Below, in pieces: positions 30,076-43,400 of a stretch of 64,000 bases of DNA. A program made the position numbers and the translations under genes. The notes below the pieces were generated by a model. That model searched no databases, had not been told where the DNA came from, and saw only the letters and a list, made by a program, of their open reading frames with translations. The stretch covers positions 31,340,655-31,404,654 of the forward strand of contig CM061238.1 in assembly GCA_030848705.1 (NCBI GenBank), written 5' to 3'. Source of the DNA: Heracleum sosnowskyi. Taxonomy: Eukaryota > Streptophyta > Magnoliopsida > Apiales > Apiaceae. Every line of letters starts with the position of its first letter. Position 1 is the stretch's first letter.

Positions 30076-33000
30076 TTACTTAGCTTCAGATTTCTTCTTC
30101 TGTCTTGCTTCATCCTCTCTGTTGAGAGCTTCTTTCAGAATCTCCTTGAGTCCTTCCACCATTGCTTTCTCATCAGGAAGAATGGCATCATCTTCAATTT
30201 CATCAATGTATTTCTGGACTACTTTGGAGAGACATACTTTTGCATCCTGAAGGTCTATCCATAATTCTTGACCAAATGCATAAGTTCTGAACTTTAATGC
30301 ACCATTGACAAGTTTAAATTTTCTTCCAGGATATGCATTTAGGGTTTTCCTTCTTGATTTATCCAGCTTTGGATCTTCACCCTTTCTTTTAATCAGAATT
30401 TCCTCAATCTCAAAAGCAACCACCTGTTCTAGTGAATGAGTTGATCCAATCACCAGGAAGAGTAGATCCTTCAAGGCACTTGTCTTTAGCTTATGAAAGC
30501 TTCCAACATGAATCTCTTCATTTATGAATTTGATCCTTAGTGGACTTTCAAGTACCCAAGGTTGGTAATTGGGATCTTCACTTTCAACTCTGTTGGCTTC
30601 TTTGCATTTATTCAAGAATGGAGCTTCCATATCTTCAGTGGCTTCTTTTTCTGTAGGATTTGAAAATCCTTCTTGACCTGGTTGAGTTTGCATTTCTCCT
30701 TCAGGAAGATCATCTTCATACTCAGCTATTTCTTCATCAGAATATTCAAGTAGATGAGCAATGTCAGCATCATCATACAGTGACCATTCCCCAAACTTCT
30801 GATAGAATTCTTCATCCCTCTCAGCTTTGTATGCTGAAATATGATTCATGACTTTCTCAGGGACATTGTCATAACTTTGCATGAGATTGACCATCCTTAC
30901 CAAGTAGAAGTATTCAATTCTCCTTGTGACTTTACTCCTACTGAATGAGAGAGTTTGTGACACATTGTGTGAGATTACCTCCATGGTAAAGTCCTTGTTA
31001 ACTGTCACAAACTGTGATGCATCAAACCAAAGAATATATTTAGAAGCTTCTTTGTTGTTATCCAACTTCACCTCAACACTCTTGATTTGCATAGATTCTT
31101 TTTCCAAAAGATCCAAAGAGCTGTAGAGTTTTGACTGGATGGGCTTTTTCAGTTTTCTGTCAAGTCCGGTGGCTTTCTCCTTTCCTGAGAACTTGTGTTT
31201 CCCTTTCTTTACTGTTGTAGTCTTCTCAGGTTCAGGTTCCTGTCTAGAAAACCAAGCTCTTGCTAAGGATTTTGTCCTCTTAGGATTGACAGTAAGCTTG
31301 ATTTCATCCTTGACAGCATCTTTGTTGACAGTGTCTTCAGTGATAGTATCTTTCTTGACAGTGTCCTCCATGACAGCATCTTCCTTGACAGTATCTTTTT
31401 CAGCATTTATGCTATCTATGGAACATCTCAAAATACTTGCCTCCAAAGCTTCAAATATTTCAGACTCCTTTTCTTCTGTAACTCCAGCATCTTTCTTTTC
31501 TTGCACAGGAGCTTCTCCTTCATTTTCCTCTTGGGATTTTGATCCAACATTCCCAGAGGTGCTTCCACTAGCATTACCTGCTTCTCCAGTTCCTCCACTA
31601 CCATCCAATTCATCATCATCATCAAACGGAACATCATAGGAGCAGCTTTCTCCTTGTTCAGCTCTGTTGGAGTTAGCTTTGGAGATCATCTTCTTCATAG
31701 TAGAGCTCAGTCCCTTGTCCCTTTTTACCAGCAAGTCATAAATTGCTTTGACAGCAAGAACTCTTTCATTGTTGGCTTTAGAGTTGAGAATCATGTGTAG
31801 CACCTTCAAGATTGACCTTGACTCCATTGTTGAAGTGCCTCCTAGACTCATGTATGCACATCTCCTGCTACCACTTTTAGTGATACTTTCATAGTAGACA
31901 CAGAATGGATTGGTGTAGACTTCTGGGAGTTTCTCAGCAATTAAGTTCATCATTTGCAGATGTAAAATCTCATTGAAGACTGTATGGTTTGCTGTGATTT
32001 TGTTCTTCATTACTGTTAGCACCTTTGCTGGAAGACTTTGCAACAGCTGCATAGTAATGAACATGGATATCCCAGTGTTTAAATACACATCAATAGCCCA
32101 TTTCCTTTCTTCATTGATCTTTATACATACACTGATGACTTTCTCTTTAAGCAGGGTTGAGCAGTTACTTAACTTTTTGCTTGGCTCCTTCATAGCTCCC
32201 TCAACAATCATGTAGAAGTCCTCATCATGATTCTTCAAAGTGCTTTCCCTGTAGTTCACCATTATTGCATTGGCATCTTCTTGGCTGAACTCTGTTCCTT
32301 CACTCCAAGTGTTCCCTGACAGGATGTATTCAGGCATCTTGTCTTTCCCTTTTCCCAGCCTGTTCTGCTCTTCCTTTTCTCTCCATTGTTTTTCAAGAGC
32401 ACTCTCCTTGGGAACTGAAGTTGGCTCTCTTATAGTCATAGGAGGTAGTATTGGGTTCTTGGCAGGAACATCCCTTTGCACTTCTTCCAGGGCTTCTTTG
32501 GACATTAGAACTGTTTCTCCAGCCATCTCATACTCAAAGAGATTTTCAGTCTCTTGTACTTGCTCCCCCTTACTTCCTGATTCTTCTTTTGTTCCCCTTT
32601 TCTTCTTTGTAGGCACTGATCTCCCTTTAGCTGCAGGCTCCCCCTCACTCCTTGAAACCTTCTTTGAGACAGGCTCCCCCTGAGCAGCATCCTGCTTGGG
32701 GACACCTTCTGTTCCTGATCTCTCCCTTCCTGATCCCGCCCTTTGTGATTCTGATTCTGATCTTACCCTTTTCTCCCCCTTAGGTAAGTTGGCAACATCA
32801 AGACTTGCAGAGAGAACTGGAATGGCTTCCTGAATTGTAGAGAATCCAGAGGCCACCATGGTAGACAAGCTGTCAAGTTTGGATTCCATGGATAGGCACC
32901 TGTTCTCTAGAGCTTGCAACCTGAAGGATATAGAGGAGCCACCTGATCTTAACCTTCTTGGAGGTGAAGGAAAAGATTGGGGCTTGGAGGCTGTGGGGGT

Positions 33001-35147
33001 TCTCACACTCTCAGTGTTTTTCTGAGTGATCTCATCACTCCTCACAAAAGAACTCTCATGGCCTAATGCCTGGACATGTGGGGCTCCCTCAATGTCACTC
33101 TGGACATGCTCAAGTCCCTCACCTTTTGCTAGCTCATTTGGCTGCCTCTCATTTTTATGCTCACCTCTCTTTTCTTTTATCTCTCTTTTCTTTTGCACAC
33201 CCTCACTCATCCTAGATGCATGTGTATGAGCAGTACTGACATGCAAAGAAATAGATGGTTTAGAATGTACCTTTAAAAATTGAGACAGTGGCACATTATC
33301 ATCAGAGACATCCTCAAGAATTACAGCATCAAAGTCAGGCTGTGTAGATGTGACAGGAGCTTTTCCATGAATGTTACTGTCAGTTGGAACATTGACAGTA
33401 GGTTCCACTACAACTTGGACAGCAGGTTTGGTCTTGACAGCAACTGAGTCCTTGACAGCAGGGTCACCCATGACAGTAACATCCACAGTGTCTTTGACAG
33501 CAACCTGGGCTGTGACAGCATCTTCCCTGAGGTAAGATGCTCCCTGGAGATTGAACAAAGTACTGGCTGTTTCATTTTCTAGCAGAATTGTACTTTGCTC
33601 TTTCTCAGTGTTTGAAGGAGTGGTGTCCATCTCACTTTGAGAAATGGGTTCTTGTGGACCACTAGATGGGGGCTCATCCATGATTGGAGATGGATGATCA
33701 AAACCTGAAGGGTTGGGACTGTCCCCCTCTCTAGGTTGTGGAGAAGAAACAAATGAATGTGTAGGGAAGGAAGAAGGTGAAAGTGGAGAAGAGAATAGTG
33801 GCTGCTTCTCAGATGGAACTTGAGAAGCATCAATAGAGGAAGTGAAATCCTCACAGTGTCCTGACTCCATGTGTGTTTCTGCAAGTGGAGGCTCCTCATG
33901 AGTTGGAACATGAGGTGGTGCAGACTCTTTACAGGGTGCCTTGGGAGACAGGCCAATTTCAATAGATGGACCCTGTTGAGAGGGCACATCTAGGGAGGAG
34001 TTTATTTCCCTATTTTCCTCTACAGCCTTTTGGGAGACTGCAGGGTGGCTGACAGTGGTTTTGGTCCTCTTAGCTCTCTTCTTCTTAGGCTCAGGAGGAA
34101 CCACTGTGGGTTCTGAGTGACTAACTTCCTTATTTGCTGCACTAGGTGCAGGAACTCCCTCTTGACTCTCAGCACTACCACCAACACCAGTTTCTAGGGG
34201 TCTTTTTCTGGTTTCTTGTAAGGCTTCTCTCTGTACTTTGGGAAGTCTAGAGAACCTAGGCTGAGTGTATGGAGCAGAATGAGGGTTGACTGAATTTGGG
34301 TCTAATTCAGTCTCATTCTCAATAGTGAAGGTATCAAAACCAGGAGGTAATGGAAAATCAAGGTCAGACACTTGATCAACCATGTGTTTAGTGAAACACA
34401 GTGGAATATGTGCATTTAAATTCTGTGAAGTGAGAGTTGTGTGAGTGTTTCTTTTCAGTACAGGGCACACCTCCAAACGAGGGGCATTCTCATCAAAATC
34501 ACATAAATAATTGATGCACATCATTAAAAAGCGAGGATAGATGTTTACCTTCTTACCTATGGCGGCTTTGAAGTGTGCCATGAGCAGCTTTCCAACATCC
34601 ACTTTGTACCCATGAACAAGGGAATGAGTGAGCTTCTTGATGTAGGTGGGAATTCCATTCCAGCCTGTGGTCTTGGTAGAGAACACTTTCACCATAGCAT
34701 CAAACACCATGCTCCACTCCTTGCGGAGATATTTCCTGTCCATTTCACCAGAAGGGTACCATTTTGTTGTTCCCTCTTCAAGAATTGGTCCAGAATACCC
34801 AATTTTCAAGAAGAGCTTCTTCAGGGTTTCATCACTGGTAAGCTCGGAGTAAGACTTTCCTTGTTCCAGCACAATTCCTAGAGCTGCATTGATGCCCTGA
34901 GCATTGAGAGAGTAGCTATGCTCCTTGATTTGAACTGAATGGAGGAGATGTCACCATCTTCGTGAGCAACTGCTGTCGCCCAAAAACTTTCAATCCTGTC
35001 TAGGTCAAGAACAGGAGTAGAGGTAATTGCATACCCAAGGTAGGACTTATTCATGAAATAAACAAGCCCTTTGAAACCCTCACCAGCATCACTTGGAGAG
35101 TAGATGCCAGCAAAGTTGGTTTGTGAAATTGATTGTTTGGGGGCCAT
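30076..35147 (-). pseudogene. ORF3 of element D, one frameshift
   Basis: About 1690 codons, the longest ORF3 here. It starts at ATG 35147 (MAPKQS) and shifts frame once near 34935, after which 1598 codons are open. The N-terminal domain has RKEWSMVFD, TGWNGIP and YPRFLMMC. It is followed by an SV40-like basic cluster, PKKKRAKRTKT (about 34090), a Pro/Ser-rich region and a region of D(T/A)V units coded by TGACAG words (33520-33350). A coiled coil with a PKGEKR motif comes next (about 32780), then a second D(T/A)V array (31393-31286) and a Glu-rich C-terminus. No signal peptide or membrane helix is seen. It might be translated after the shift only, but the start would then fall inside the conserved domain. 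Confidence 0.82.
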
Positions 35148-35851
35148 TCTTGCTTTTTGAGAGAGAAGAGAGAGTAGAAGATGAATTGCTTGGAGAGAGG
35201 AGAAAAAGAGAGTGATGTGTTTGCTTTTTGAGACAGTTGTTTGTTTGATGAATTTAGAGGGAAGCTTAAGCGTTTAACTGACAAAGTGGAAAAGTGAAAT
35301 CGTGTCTTAACCCAATTAACAGTTACGTGGGTTACTGGCTGATTTCTCTCTCCTCGTGGAGAAAGTGTGTCCAATTTTAACGGTCCACTACTTTGACAGT
35401 AACCTGTGCGCTTACAACAACCATGTCAGTAACTTTGGTGTGATGACAGCATGTTTTGCGTGACAGAAACATTTCGCGCAAAACTTACTGGCATCGTTAA
35501 GTTCTCTCAAGACAGTATCTTTTACAAGTCATGACAGAAAGTTGTTTACTGCTGTCGAGAATCTAACTGTCATATAACTGTGACAGCTACTTTTCTTGAT
35601 GACAGCAACCTTTGCGAGAAAACAACACTGTCAAGACTTTGTATTGAAACCGTTGAATGAAAACTTAACTGAAGAGACACCAGTTTAACATATGCAATAT
35701 TTATTACTGATTCATCATTCATTCAAAACACTGTTCTACCAGTTAAGCAATTAATCAACACACACAGGAAGCAAATAGAAACTGCAGAAAGAGAAATTTT
35801 TATTGATTTAAAAAAATAAAGAAAGGAAAATGCTACAATTGGTGAGATTAA
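35148..35851 (-). other. Spacer between D's small ORF and ORF3, TGACAG cluster
   Basis: No gene. From 35394 to 35635 there are about ten TGACAG/CTGTCA/TGTCAG words on both strands. The stretch just before ORF3 is a C/T-rich leader on the minus strand. I find no clear TATA box for ORF3. Confidence 0.65.
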
Positions 35852-36115
35852 CTAATCAGTACAATCTTTCTTAACCAATTCTAGGACTTCCTCCCTAACT
35901 TTCTCTTCTGAGGTTCCTTTTTTCTTGAGGAGTGCTTGAAACTCCTTTTCCTCTTCTTGCACCTTAGCCTCCTCAGCGGCCTTGGCTGCAAGTTCTTTTT
36001 CCTCTTCCTCATCGAGGGCATCCCATAGCATATCAAACATTGCTTCTACCTCTTCATTGTAGGGTTCACTTCCACAAGGCTTAGGCCTGTACTCTATTCC
36101 TACTTTGTTTTCCAT
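35852..36115 (-). CDS. Small acidic accessory protein of element D (sense strand)
   Basis: 87 aa, no family recognised. Mostly acidic and probably helical, with EALDEEEEKELAAKAAEEA-like Glu/Ala repeats (about residues 30-60) and a Lys/Glu tail. It lies between pol and ORF3 like the antisense ORFs of B and C, but in the sense direction. CTATAAAA at 36177-36170 lies 55 bases before the ATG; its context (GCCTATAAAATGAA) resembles that before B's antisense ORF (TGCTATAAAAACTGAA). Confidence 0.5.
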   Translation of the reverse strand: MENKVGIEYRPKPCGSEPYNEEVEAMFDMLWDALDEEEEKELAAKAAEEAKVQEEEKEFQALLKKKGTSEEKVREEVLELVKKDCTD

Positions 36116-36518
36116 TTTACTCTTTTTCCAAGTGATTCACTAATATGGCCTAAGATTCATTTTATAGGCATACTAGGTTAGGAGAATGTAAACGGTCAAC
36201 AGTTTGGAATACCCATACAACTACCACAGATTGTAATTAAATGATGTCTACCACTAATTCAACAATCAAAGCAAAACTGACCAGTTAAGAAAATCCCTTG
36301 ACCAATTTCAGTATTAACAACCATGCAAGTTAGTGTCACACAAAGAGTCAACTTTCAAGTAAAATACTAGCACAAAATTCAATTTAAGTAAAGTCAAAGT
36401 GAACGTGCTGTCAAAAACAGATAGAGACTTAGATAGACAGTAACTTTCTCATGACAACAACTTGTTAGGGTTACTGTCACAAGCTTCATAGAAAATTTAG
36501 AATGGAAAAACTAGTAAG
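36116..36518 (-). promoter_or_regulatory. Spacer after D pol with promoter of the small ORF
   Basis: TATA box CTATAAAA at 36177-36170 (minus). Further TGACAG-type words occur at 36403-36480 (GCTGTCA, GACAGTA, ACTGTCA). No other gene is visible. Confidence 0.5.
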
Positions 36519-38256
36519 TTAACATACCAGATTTAGCATTCCCAATTCACTTACCAACCTGTTAAAGGTTGCTTCATCCAGTGGTTTAGTGAAGATGTCT
36601 GCAAGTTGCTTTTCTGTGGGGACATAGATCAACTTCACAGTCCCTCTTTCAACATGCTCTCTTATGAAATGATGTCTGATATCAATATGCTTTGTTCTAG
36701 AGTGTTGAACAGGATTGTTTGAGATGGCTATGGCACTAGTGTTATCACAGTAAATAGGGATGTTACTTATCACTAGTCCATAATCCAACAGTTGATTCTT
36801 CATCCATAGAATTTGTGCACAGCAACTTCCAGCAGCAATGTATTCAGCTTCTACTGTAGAAGTAGAGACTGAATGTTGCTTCTTTCTAAACCATGACACC
36901 AATCTTCCACCAAGAAATTGACAACTTCCAGTGGTGCTTTTTCTGTCAATTCTACATCCAGCATAATCTGAATCAGAATACCCCACTAGTTCAAATCTAG
37001 TATTTTTTGGATACCAAAGGCCTAAATTTGGAGTGCCTTTAAGATATCTAAAAATCCTTTTGATAGCAATCATGTGTGACTCCTTTGGATCAGCCTGAAA
37101 CCTTGCACATAGACATGTAGCAAACATTATATCAGGTCTGCTAGCAGTTAGATAAAGAAGTGATCCAACCATGCCTCTGTAAACACCGGAGTCCACTTTC
37201 TTCCCTTTGGAGTCTAGATCCAGACTAGTGGAAGTAGAGATGGGAGTCTTGGCAGGTGATGAATCTTATAGATTGAACTTCTTGAGAAGTTCCTTGACAT
37301 ACTTTGATTGACAAATGAAGATTCCATCATCCTTTTGAAGAACTTGTAAACCAAGGAAGAATGACAGTTCTCCCATCATACTCATCTCATATTTGTTTCT
37401 CATTAGAGATGAAAACTTCTCACACAGCTTCTCATTTGATGACCCAAAAATGATATCATCAACATAGATTTGAACCAGAATGATGTCTTTCCCATGATGT
37501 TTGTAGAATAGAGTCTTATCTACTACACCTCTTGTAAACTGGTTTTCCAACAGAAAGGCAGAGAGGGTATCATACCATGCTCTAGGCGCTTGTTTCAACC
37601 CATAAAGTGCCTTGAACAGCTTGTACACAAAATCATACATTTCAGCATCTTCAAAGCCAGGTGGCTATTCAACATACACTTCTTCCTCCAACTCTCCATT
37701 TAGAAAGGCACTTTTGACATCCATTTGGAACACCTTGAAATTACAGTGTGCAGCAAAGGCTAGAAAAATCCTGATAGCTTCAAGTCTGGCAACAGGTGCA
37801 AATGTCTCATCATAATTTATCCCTTCCTGTTGACAGTAACCTTTAGCTACTAGTCTTGCCTTGTTTCTGGTCATATTTCCATTTTCATCCAGTTTGTTTC
37901 TGAAGACCCACTTTGTCTCAATAACTGACTTTCCCTTTGGCCTTGGAACCAACTTCCACACATTGTTTCTTTCAAACTGGTTGAGTTCCTCTTGCATAGC
38001 AATCACCCAATCAGAATCCAACAATGCTTCATCAATTGCTTTAGGCTCCACTTGAGACAGGAAACAGGAAAACATGCTGTCAGCAGAAACATTGTTCCTG
38101 GTTCTCACCCCAGAAGTAGGATCTCCAATGATTAAGTCATTTGTGTGATCCTTGTTCCACCTTATAGTTTTGGGCAAGCTTCTTGTTTGTTCTAAAACAG
38201 TAGCCTCAGTTAGAGGAACTGATTCTTCACCAGGGCAATTATCTCGGTTAGGAATA
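36519..38256 (-). pseudogene. Linker, reverse transcriptase and RNase H of element D
   Basis: One frame from the E insertion to the RNase H end with two nonsense codons: TAG 37667-37665 (VYVE*PPGF, where relatives have Gln) and TAA 37268-37266 (KKFNL*DSS). RT has YVDDIIFG near 37465-37442. RNase H has YSDSDYAGC, an STSTVEAEYIAA variant and QLADIFTKPL. The protease and integrase core are not in the window. Confidence 0.88.
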
Positions 38257-39270
38257 TGTTGTTCTTGATGATAATTATAAAAACACTTAGTAGATTTTGT
38301 ATTAAGTCATTTTGTAACTGTCAACGAAATGGCATGCTTTGCAGTGTTTTGTTGACAGGAAGCTCATCAACGAAATGAGTGATGTAGCAATTGCACTGTA
38401 CAATACTTCACAGTTTGATATGCAATTTGTTGTATGTATTAGATAGGTTTTTCTAAGTCATGTTGACTAAGTACTAGATAGGCAAAATAGGTTGGTGAAT
38501 TGTAAATATATTATGCCATGTAATTTTGCCTAAGTGAAGACATGTCAACGGTATGAAGATTAGTCTGTCAACGGAATGAAGATTACTCTATCAACGAAAC
38601 GAGGAATACACCATCAACGAAATGAAGAATAAAGCTATCAACGAAACACATCTCCATGCCATCAACAAATCACTATTACTTTTTGAATAGTTGACAAAGT
38701 GATAGTGACAGTTTACTGAACAGATCTAAAGGAGATATGGAAGTGTACTGTGCATTGGAAGCCATCTAAATGGTTACTGGAAATAAGGAAACATTCCAAT
38801 TTCCAATAAGGCTCTTGGGAATGATCATAATAAGCGTGAAGACAAAAGCAAGGATCTCCAAGGACCATTGGACAAAAGGAATGAAAAGCAAACTACTGAT
38901 GGTTATTACTAATGTACTTTAGTGTAACCAAAAATAGTATTGTAAACTTGGGAATGTATATAACCAAGTGTAGCAGTTAAAATAGAATATAGAGAAGAAA
39001 AACAAATAGATTGTATTAGCTATCTTTGAGAGCATACTTCTCTACACTCTTGTAACTGAGCAGCTGTGTACATTTTGTATCACAGATTATTTCCGCAATA
39101 AAAATCACTTCAGTTGGATCTTCAAACAATCCAACTGAAATTATTTATGTGCTTGTGATTTTTACATTAAGTTCAGTTTTTATTTGTAAGTTGTTTTTAA
39201 GTTTAAGAAATATCAAGAATTGTACTCAACCCCCCCTTCTACAATTCTGTTAGGTCATTTGGGATCAACA
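38257..39270 (+). repeat. 5' LTR of element E
   Basis: 1014 bp, TGTTGTTCTT...GGGATCAACA. TATATAA at 38957-38963. The CAACCCCCCCTTCTAC end motif is at about 39229-39244. Seven TCAACG words lie between 38321 and 38643, all in plus orientation, with a degenerate reverse copy near 38349. Confidence 0.85.
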
Positions 39271-39272
39271 AT

Positions 39273-39284
39273 TGGTATCAGAGC
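39273..39284 (+). promoter_or_regulatory. Primer binding site of element E
   Basis: TGGTATCAGAGC two bases after the LTR; initiator tRNA-Met complement. Confidence 0.92.
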
Positions 39285-39333
39285 AAGCTTCTAACATACA
39301 AGAAGTTTAAAGATCAAGACCAAAACAGTAACC

Positions 39334-41157
39334 ATGGTGAAGAAGGATGCAGGAGTAAAGATACCAGTTCTTGATAAGGACAATTACTTTCACTGGAAAG
39401 TAAAGATGCATTTACATCTCATGTCTATGGATGAGAGGTATGTAGACTGCATTGAGAAAGGTCCACACGTTCCCATGAAGTTTGCATCTAGAGTTGGACT
39501 GCCAGATGATGCTCCTGATGTAGAGATTCCAAAACCTGTCTCAGAATGGACTATTGAAGATCTTGCAGAAATCCACAAAGATAAGAGAACCATGAACATT
39601 CTGTTTAATGGTTTGGAGCAAGAGATGTTTGACAATGTCATCAACTGTACAACCTCCAAAGAAGTATGGGACACTGTTAGAACTCTCTGTGAAGGAACTG
39701 AGCAAGTTAGGGAAAACAAAATGCAGCTCCTTATACAACAATATGAGCATTTTCATTTTAAAGCTGGTGAAACCCTAAATGACACGTTTAGTAGGTTTCA
39801 AAAGCTTTTGAATGGATTAAAGTTGTATGGGAGGATCTATCAAACCAAGGACTCAAACCTTAAATTTCTTAGAGCTCTTCCAAAAGAATGGAAGCCTATG
39901 ACTGTTTCTCTCAGAAACACTCAAGAGTACAAAGACTACACTCTTGAAAGGCTTTATGGAACCTTGAAGACATATGAGTTGGAAATGGAGCAAGATGAAG
40001 AAATTGAAAAGGTACAGAAGAAAGGTGGATCTATTGCATTGATTGCATCTGTGAACCAACTGGAAGATGACAATGAAGAAGCTGTAAAGGCCACAACTAG
40101 TCGAGCTAGTTGTAGGAGTGATGTTAGCAAGGGTAAAGACAAGATGACAGAAGAAGAAGAACCAGAACCAGCCAACTTGGATGACTTAGATGAGATTGAT
40201 GAACACATTGCTTTTCTGTCAAGAAAATTCTCTAAGTTCAAGTTCAAGAGAAACTCAGAAGCAAGGCCACCAAGGAGAGACTTTCAACCTAGCAAAAATA
40301 ACTGGATTGAAAAGTCTAAATCTAAATGTTTCAATTGTGGAATGCTTGGTCACTTTGCTGGAGACTGCAGAAAGCCCAAAGTTGAGAAGGGCAACAGGAA
40401 ATTTGAGCCTGTTGATTATAAAAAGAAATACTTTGAACTTCTCAAGCAAAAAGAAAAGGCTTTCATGTCTCAGGAGTATGATTGGGCTGGTAATGGTGAA
40501 GATTCTGATGATGATGTTGAGTATGTCAACTTGGCTCTTATGGCTAACAATCATGAGCAGGAAGCAAGCTCCTCAAGCAATCAGGTAACAATTACTAATC
40601 TTTCTGAGCTTTCTAAAGAGGAATGCGATAGTGCAGTAAATGAAATGTCTACTGTACTATATAATTTGCGTGTTACTCTTAAATCACTTACCAAAGAGAA
40701 TTCAAGAATAAAAGAGACTAATATGCTATTAAGTGATAGGAATGCAATGTTAGAAGCACAGCTCATTGAATTTGAGAAAATGAGGTGTGTTAGTAGGGAT
40801 GCTAAGAAGGAACTTGAGAACGTGTTAGAAAGGGAAGAAATTCTTAAAACACAACTTGAAATAGAACAAAGTGTGATTGCAAAATGGAAAGATGCCAGGA
40901 ATGTTGCTAACAACATCATTAATGTTCAAGGTATGGAATCTTTCTGTGAACAATCATGGAAAAAGAACAAAGAGAAGCTAGGGTATGTTGGTGAAACCTT
41001 AGAATCAAAAACAGAGTCAACAAACAACAATGATCATTTGTTGAAGGTTGATATGTCAACGGAATGCAATGTTTCGTTGACAGATGAACCATCAACCGAT
41101 CAGGCTGTTTCGTTGACAGAGAAAAGAAAAGATAAACTCACTAGACTTAATAACAAG
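39334..41157 (+). pseudogene. Gag of element E, first 608 codons (interrupted by F)
   Basis: Starts at ATG 39334 in a good context (ACCATGG), 63 bases after the LTR. Copia gag domain (NYFHWKVKM, SKEVWDTV, FLRALPKEWK), a zinc knuckle CFNCGMLGHFAGDC at about residue 332, and a coiled coil about 430-530. Near the break (41056-41119) four family words code for MSTECN, VSLTD and VSLTE units. F entered exactly between codons 608 and 609, and the frame continues at 54918, so gag was intact until then. Confidence 0.88.
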
Positions 41158-43170
41158 TGTAATAACCCCAAATTTTGGACTTAGTTAAAAAAAAAAAAAT
41201 TTGATGAATAGTAAATGTGATGAATAGTAAATTTGCTGATGGAAATTTTTTCAGCCCACACTATGTAGACGACATGGAATGAATGTTTCGAAGTTATATT
41301 ATTGATGTATAAGGAGAATAAGTGAATGCAAACGCGATCAGAATCAGAAGATTCCCATCCGAGTTTTAAATCACTATTCACTGGACAGTTAAGGACGTAT
41401 TGATTTGATCGTTTTAAGAAATATTGAGAAATGAGAAATACATGATCATATCTTAAACCTAGATGAGAAACCTAAGAATATATATTAGACAAAGGTAATG
41501 GAAGGATAAAGGAAGTACCCTAGCTTTGGTACAGAGAAACGTCTTTAGAACCACTTGAAACTAACGCGAAACAAAAGCGTAATAAATTATGGATTAAACC
41601 CTAACCAAAGGAGGAGTATTATATGAGATCATCAAGTGCAATATATAAAAGAATTGAGGATGCAAAGGATGACATAAGCATGATGCAAGAGGATGACATA
41701 GGCATGACAAAGTGATGACAAAGTGGTGAATCACCACCTTGTCACCACTTTCACCACCACCACTCATCCAAAATAAGCCTTGTCATTGATGACAAAACCT
41801 TGTTTTAGCCACACAAAATAATCAGCAAGGTATTAGGATTAATTAGACAAAACAAAAAGAAAAGAAAAATCAAAGAAAACAAATCACAAAAGAGAAGCAT
41901 CAAGAACATGAGCCATTCGGCTATTTTCTTCAACCAAGTCCTTAAAAATTTTGCTCATACTTCCACTCATCCATAATTCTTGATCTTGGGCTCTAAATCA
42001 CCCTCATCCTATATCCAAGGTAGATCTCTAATCTTAGCCTCATACCTTTATGACAGCTTGATCAAAATTGGATTCAAAGTTGATGATGAATAGTAATGTG
42101 AATAGTAAACTCATAGATTCTTGATTTCTTTTGATGATTTCAGGTTTGTTTAGCATAGTTAAGGTGCAAGGGAGGATATATCAACCATATATAGCCTTTG
42201 TTAGCATCCAAGGAAGGTATAAACTTCTTTCTTTTTATGAGTTTTGATTGATCTATGAAGATTAGAAGTGTTAGATTGAATCTATGTTAGTATATAGCAT
42301 GTATGCATGATTTTAAGCATGTTTGATGGTTAAGTTGTGGATGAACTTGTGATTTAGGGTGTGACCTTATTTAGACAGAAAATGCAAGTATTAGTGTGAG
42401 TTTGATTGGTGGATTGATTGATGGTTGATTGTGGTTGGATTGGAGTGTTTTAAAACACGGGAATTACGCGTAAGCGCCGTTACCATGTCGATTTTTACTT
42501 AGGTAGTTTAGACAGAAACCATGACTGAAAAACAGGGCATACACTTGAGGTTTCTGACCATGAGCATGTAGGCTCTGTTTCCTAGATGATTTTAGCGAAA
42601 GAATCGTGTCGTTTTGATTTACGGTTTAGGAGAAACGCCCGTTTTAGTAAAAGCGGTTTCGCGTAACTAAGCGATTCACTGTATGAACTTTGAGATTGTG
42701 ATCAAGCCCTTTAAAAATGGAATTGGGTCGAGATATTAATAAGGATATTAGTATGGACAGTTAGGAAAGGAACCTAGAAGGTTTCGTGTTAAAAAGATGA
42801 TTTTTCGATTTTATAAAAATACGCGAACGAAGGTTGCGCGAGTGAAATACCCTTAAGGGGATGGCTTAAAACAAGGAAATGGTAAAGGATAAATACTTGG
42901 GATTTGTGAATAGGTTTTCACCCAAACTTTTGACTTAGAAGTTTACGGAATGTTACGAGGTTATAGATGACCAAGAGCGAGACAATTGATGTTCGTTAAT
43001 AGAACATTAGTGCTTAAGTTAAATGCACTTTAAATGATTAAGCCAGGGGACTGATCGGGTATTTCTTTGTTTATAGATTTCCCGGCAAGTTCTCAAACCC
43101 ATAACAACCAAGGACCCGAGGCAAGTTTTCTCATTCCATGCTATGTTTTAAAGTACCATATTCTGATGAT

Positions 43171-43400
43171 GCATATGATAGATGCACGTTTTCAAACGTA
43201 ATATATGCATACGATATTATGCATGTTTTCAAACCGTACATCGTATATGGATGTGTTTGGATTTTAAACTATGAAGATGTTAATATGCATATGATAGATG
43301 CATGCTTTCAAATGTATTATATGCATACAATATTATGCAAGTTTTCAAACCCTATACCATATAATGATGCTGTTGTTATATATGTTGTGGTATCGCTATA
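43171..43400 (+). repeat. 116-bp tandem duplication in F's LTR
   Basis: GCATATGATAGATGCA...TTTTCAAACC... occurs at 43171 and again at 43287 with scattered differences; same at about 52113 in the 3' LTR. Confidence 0.75.

Larger units (their letters stand above)
28925..38256 (-). mobile_element. Element D: Sirevirus, 3' two thirds, cut by element E
   Basis: On the minus strand: RT-RNase H, spacer with a small ORF, a very long ORF3, PPT and 3' LTR. It sits in A's integrase-RT linker. The base run CATCA at 28920-28924 is the expected target duplication, but its partner is outside the window. E is inserted at 38257 in D's own integrase-RT linker, and D's gag, protease, integrase and 5' LTR must lie beyond 64000. 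The TGACAG(C/T)A word is dispersed through LTR, ORF3 and both spacers. Confidence 0.85.

Noticed and set aside
41181..41381. Minus-strand ORF at the start of F's LTR, with a longer version at 50059-50322
   Set aside because: Non-coding LTR sequence read by chance; its length differs between the LTRs because of flanking sequence.
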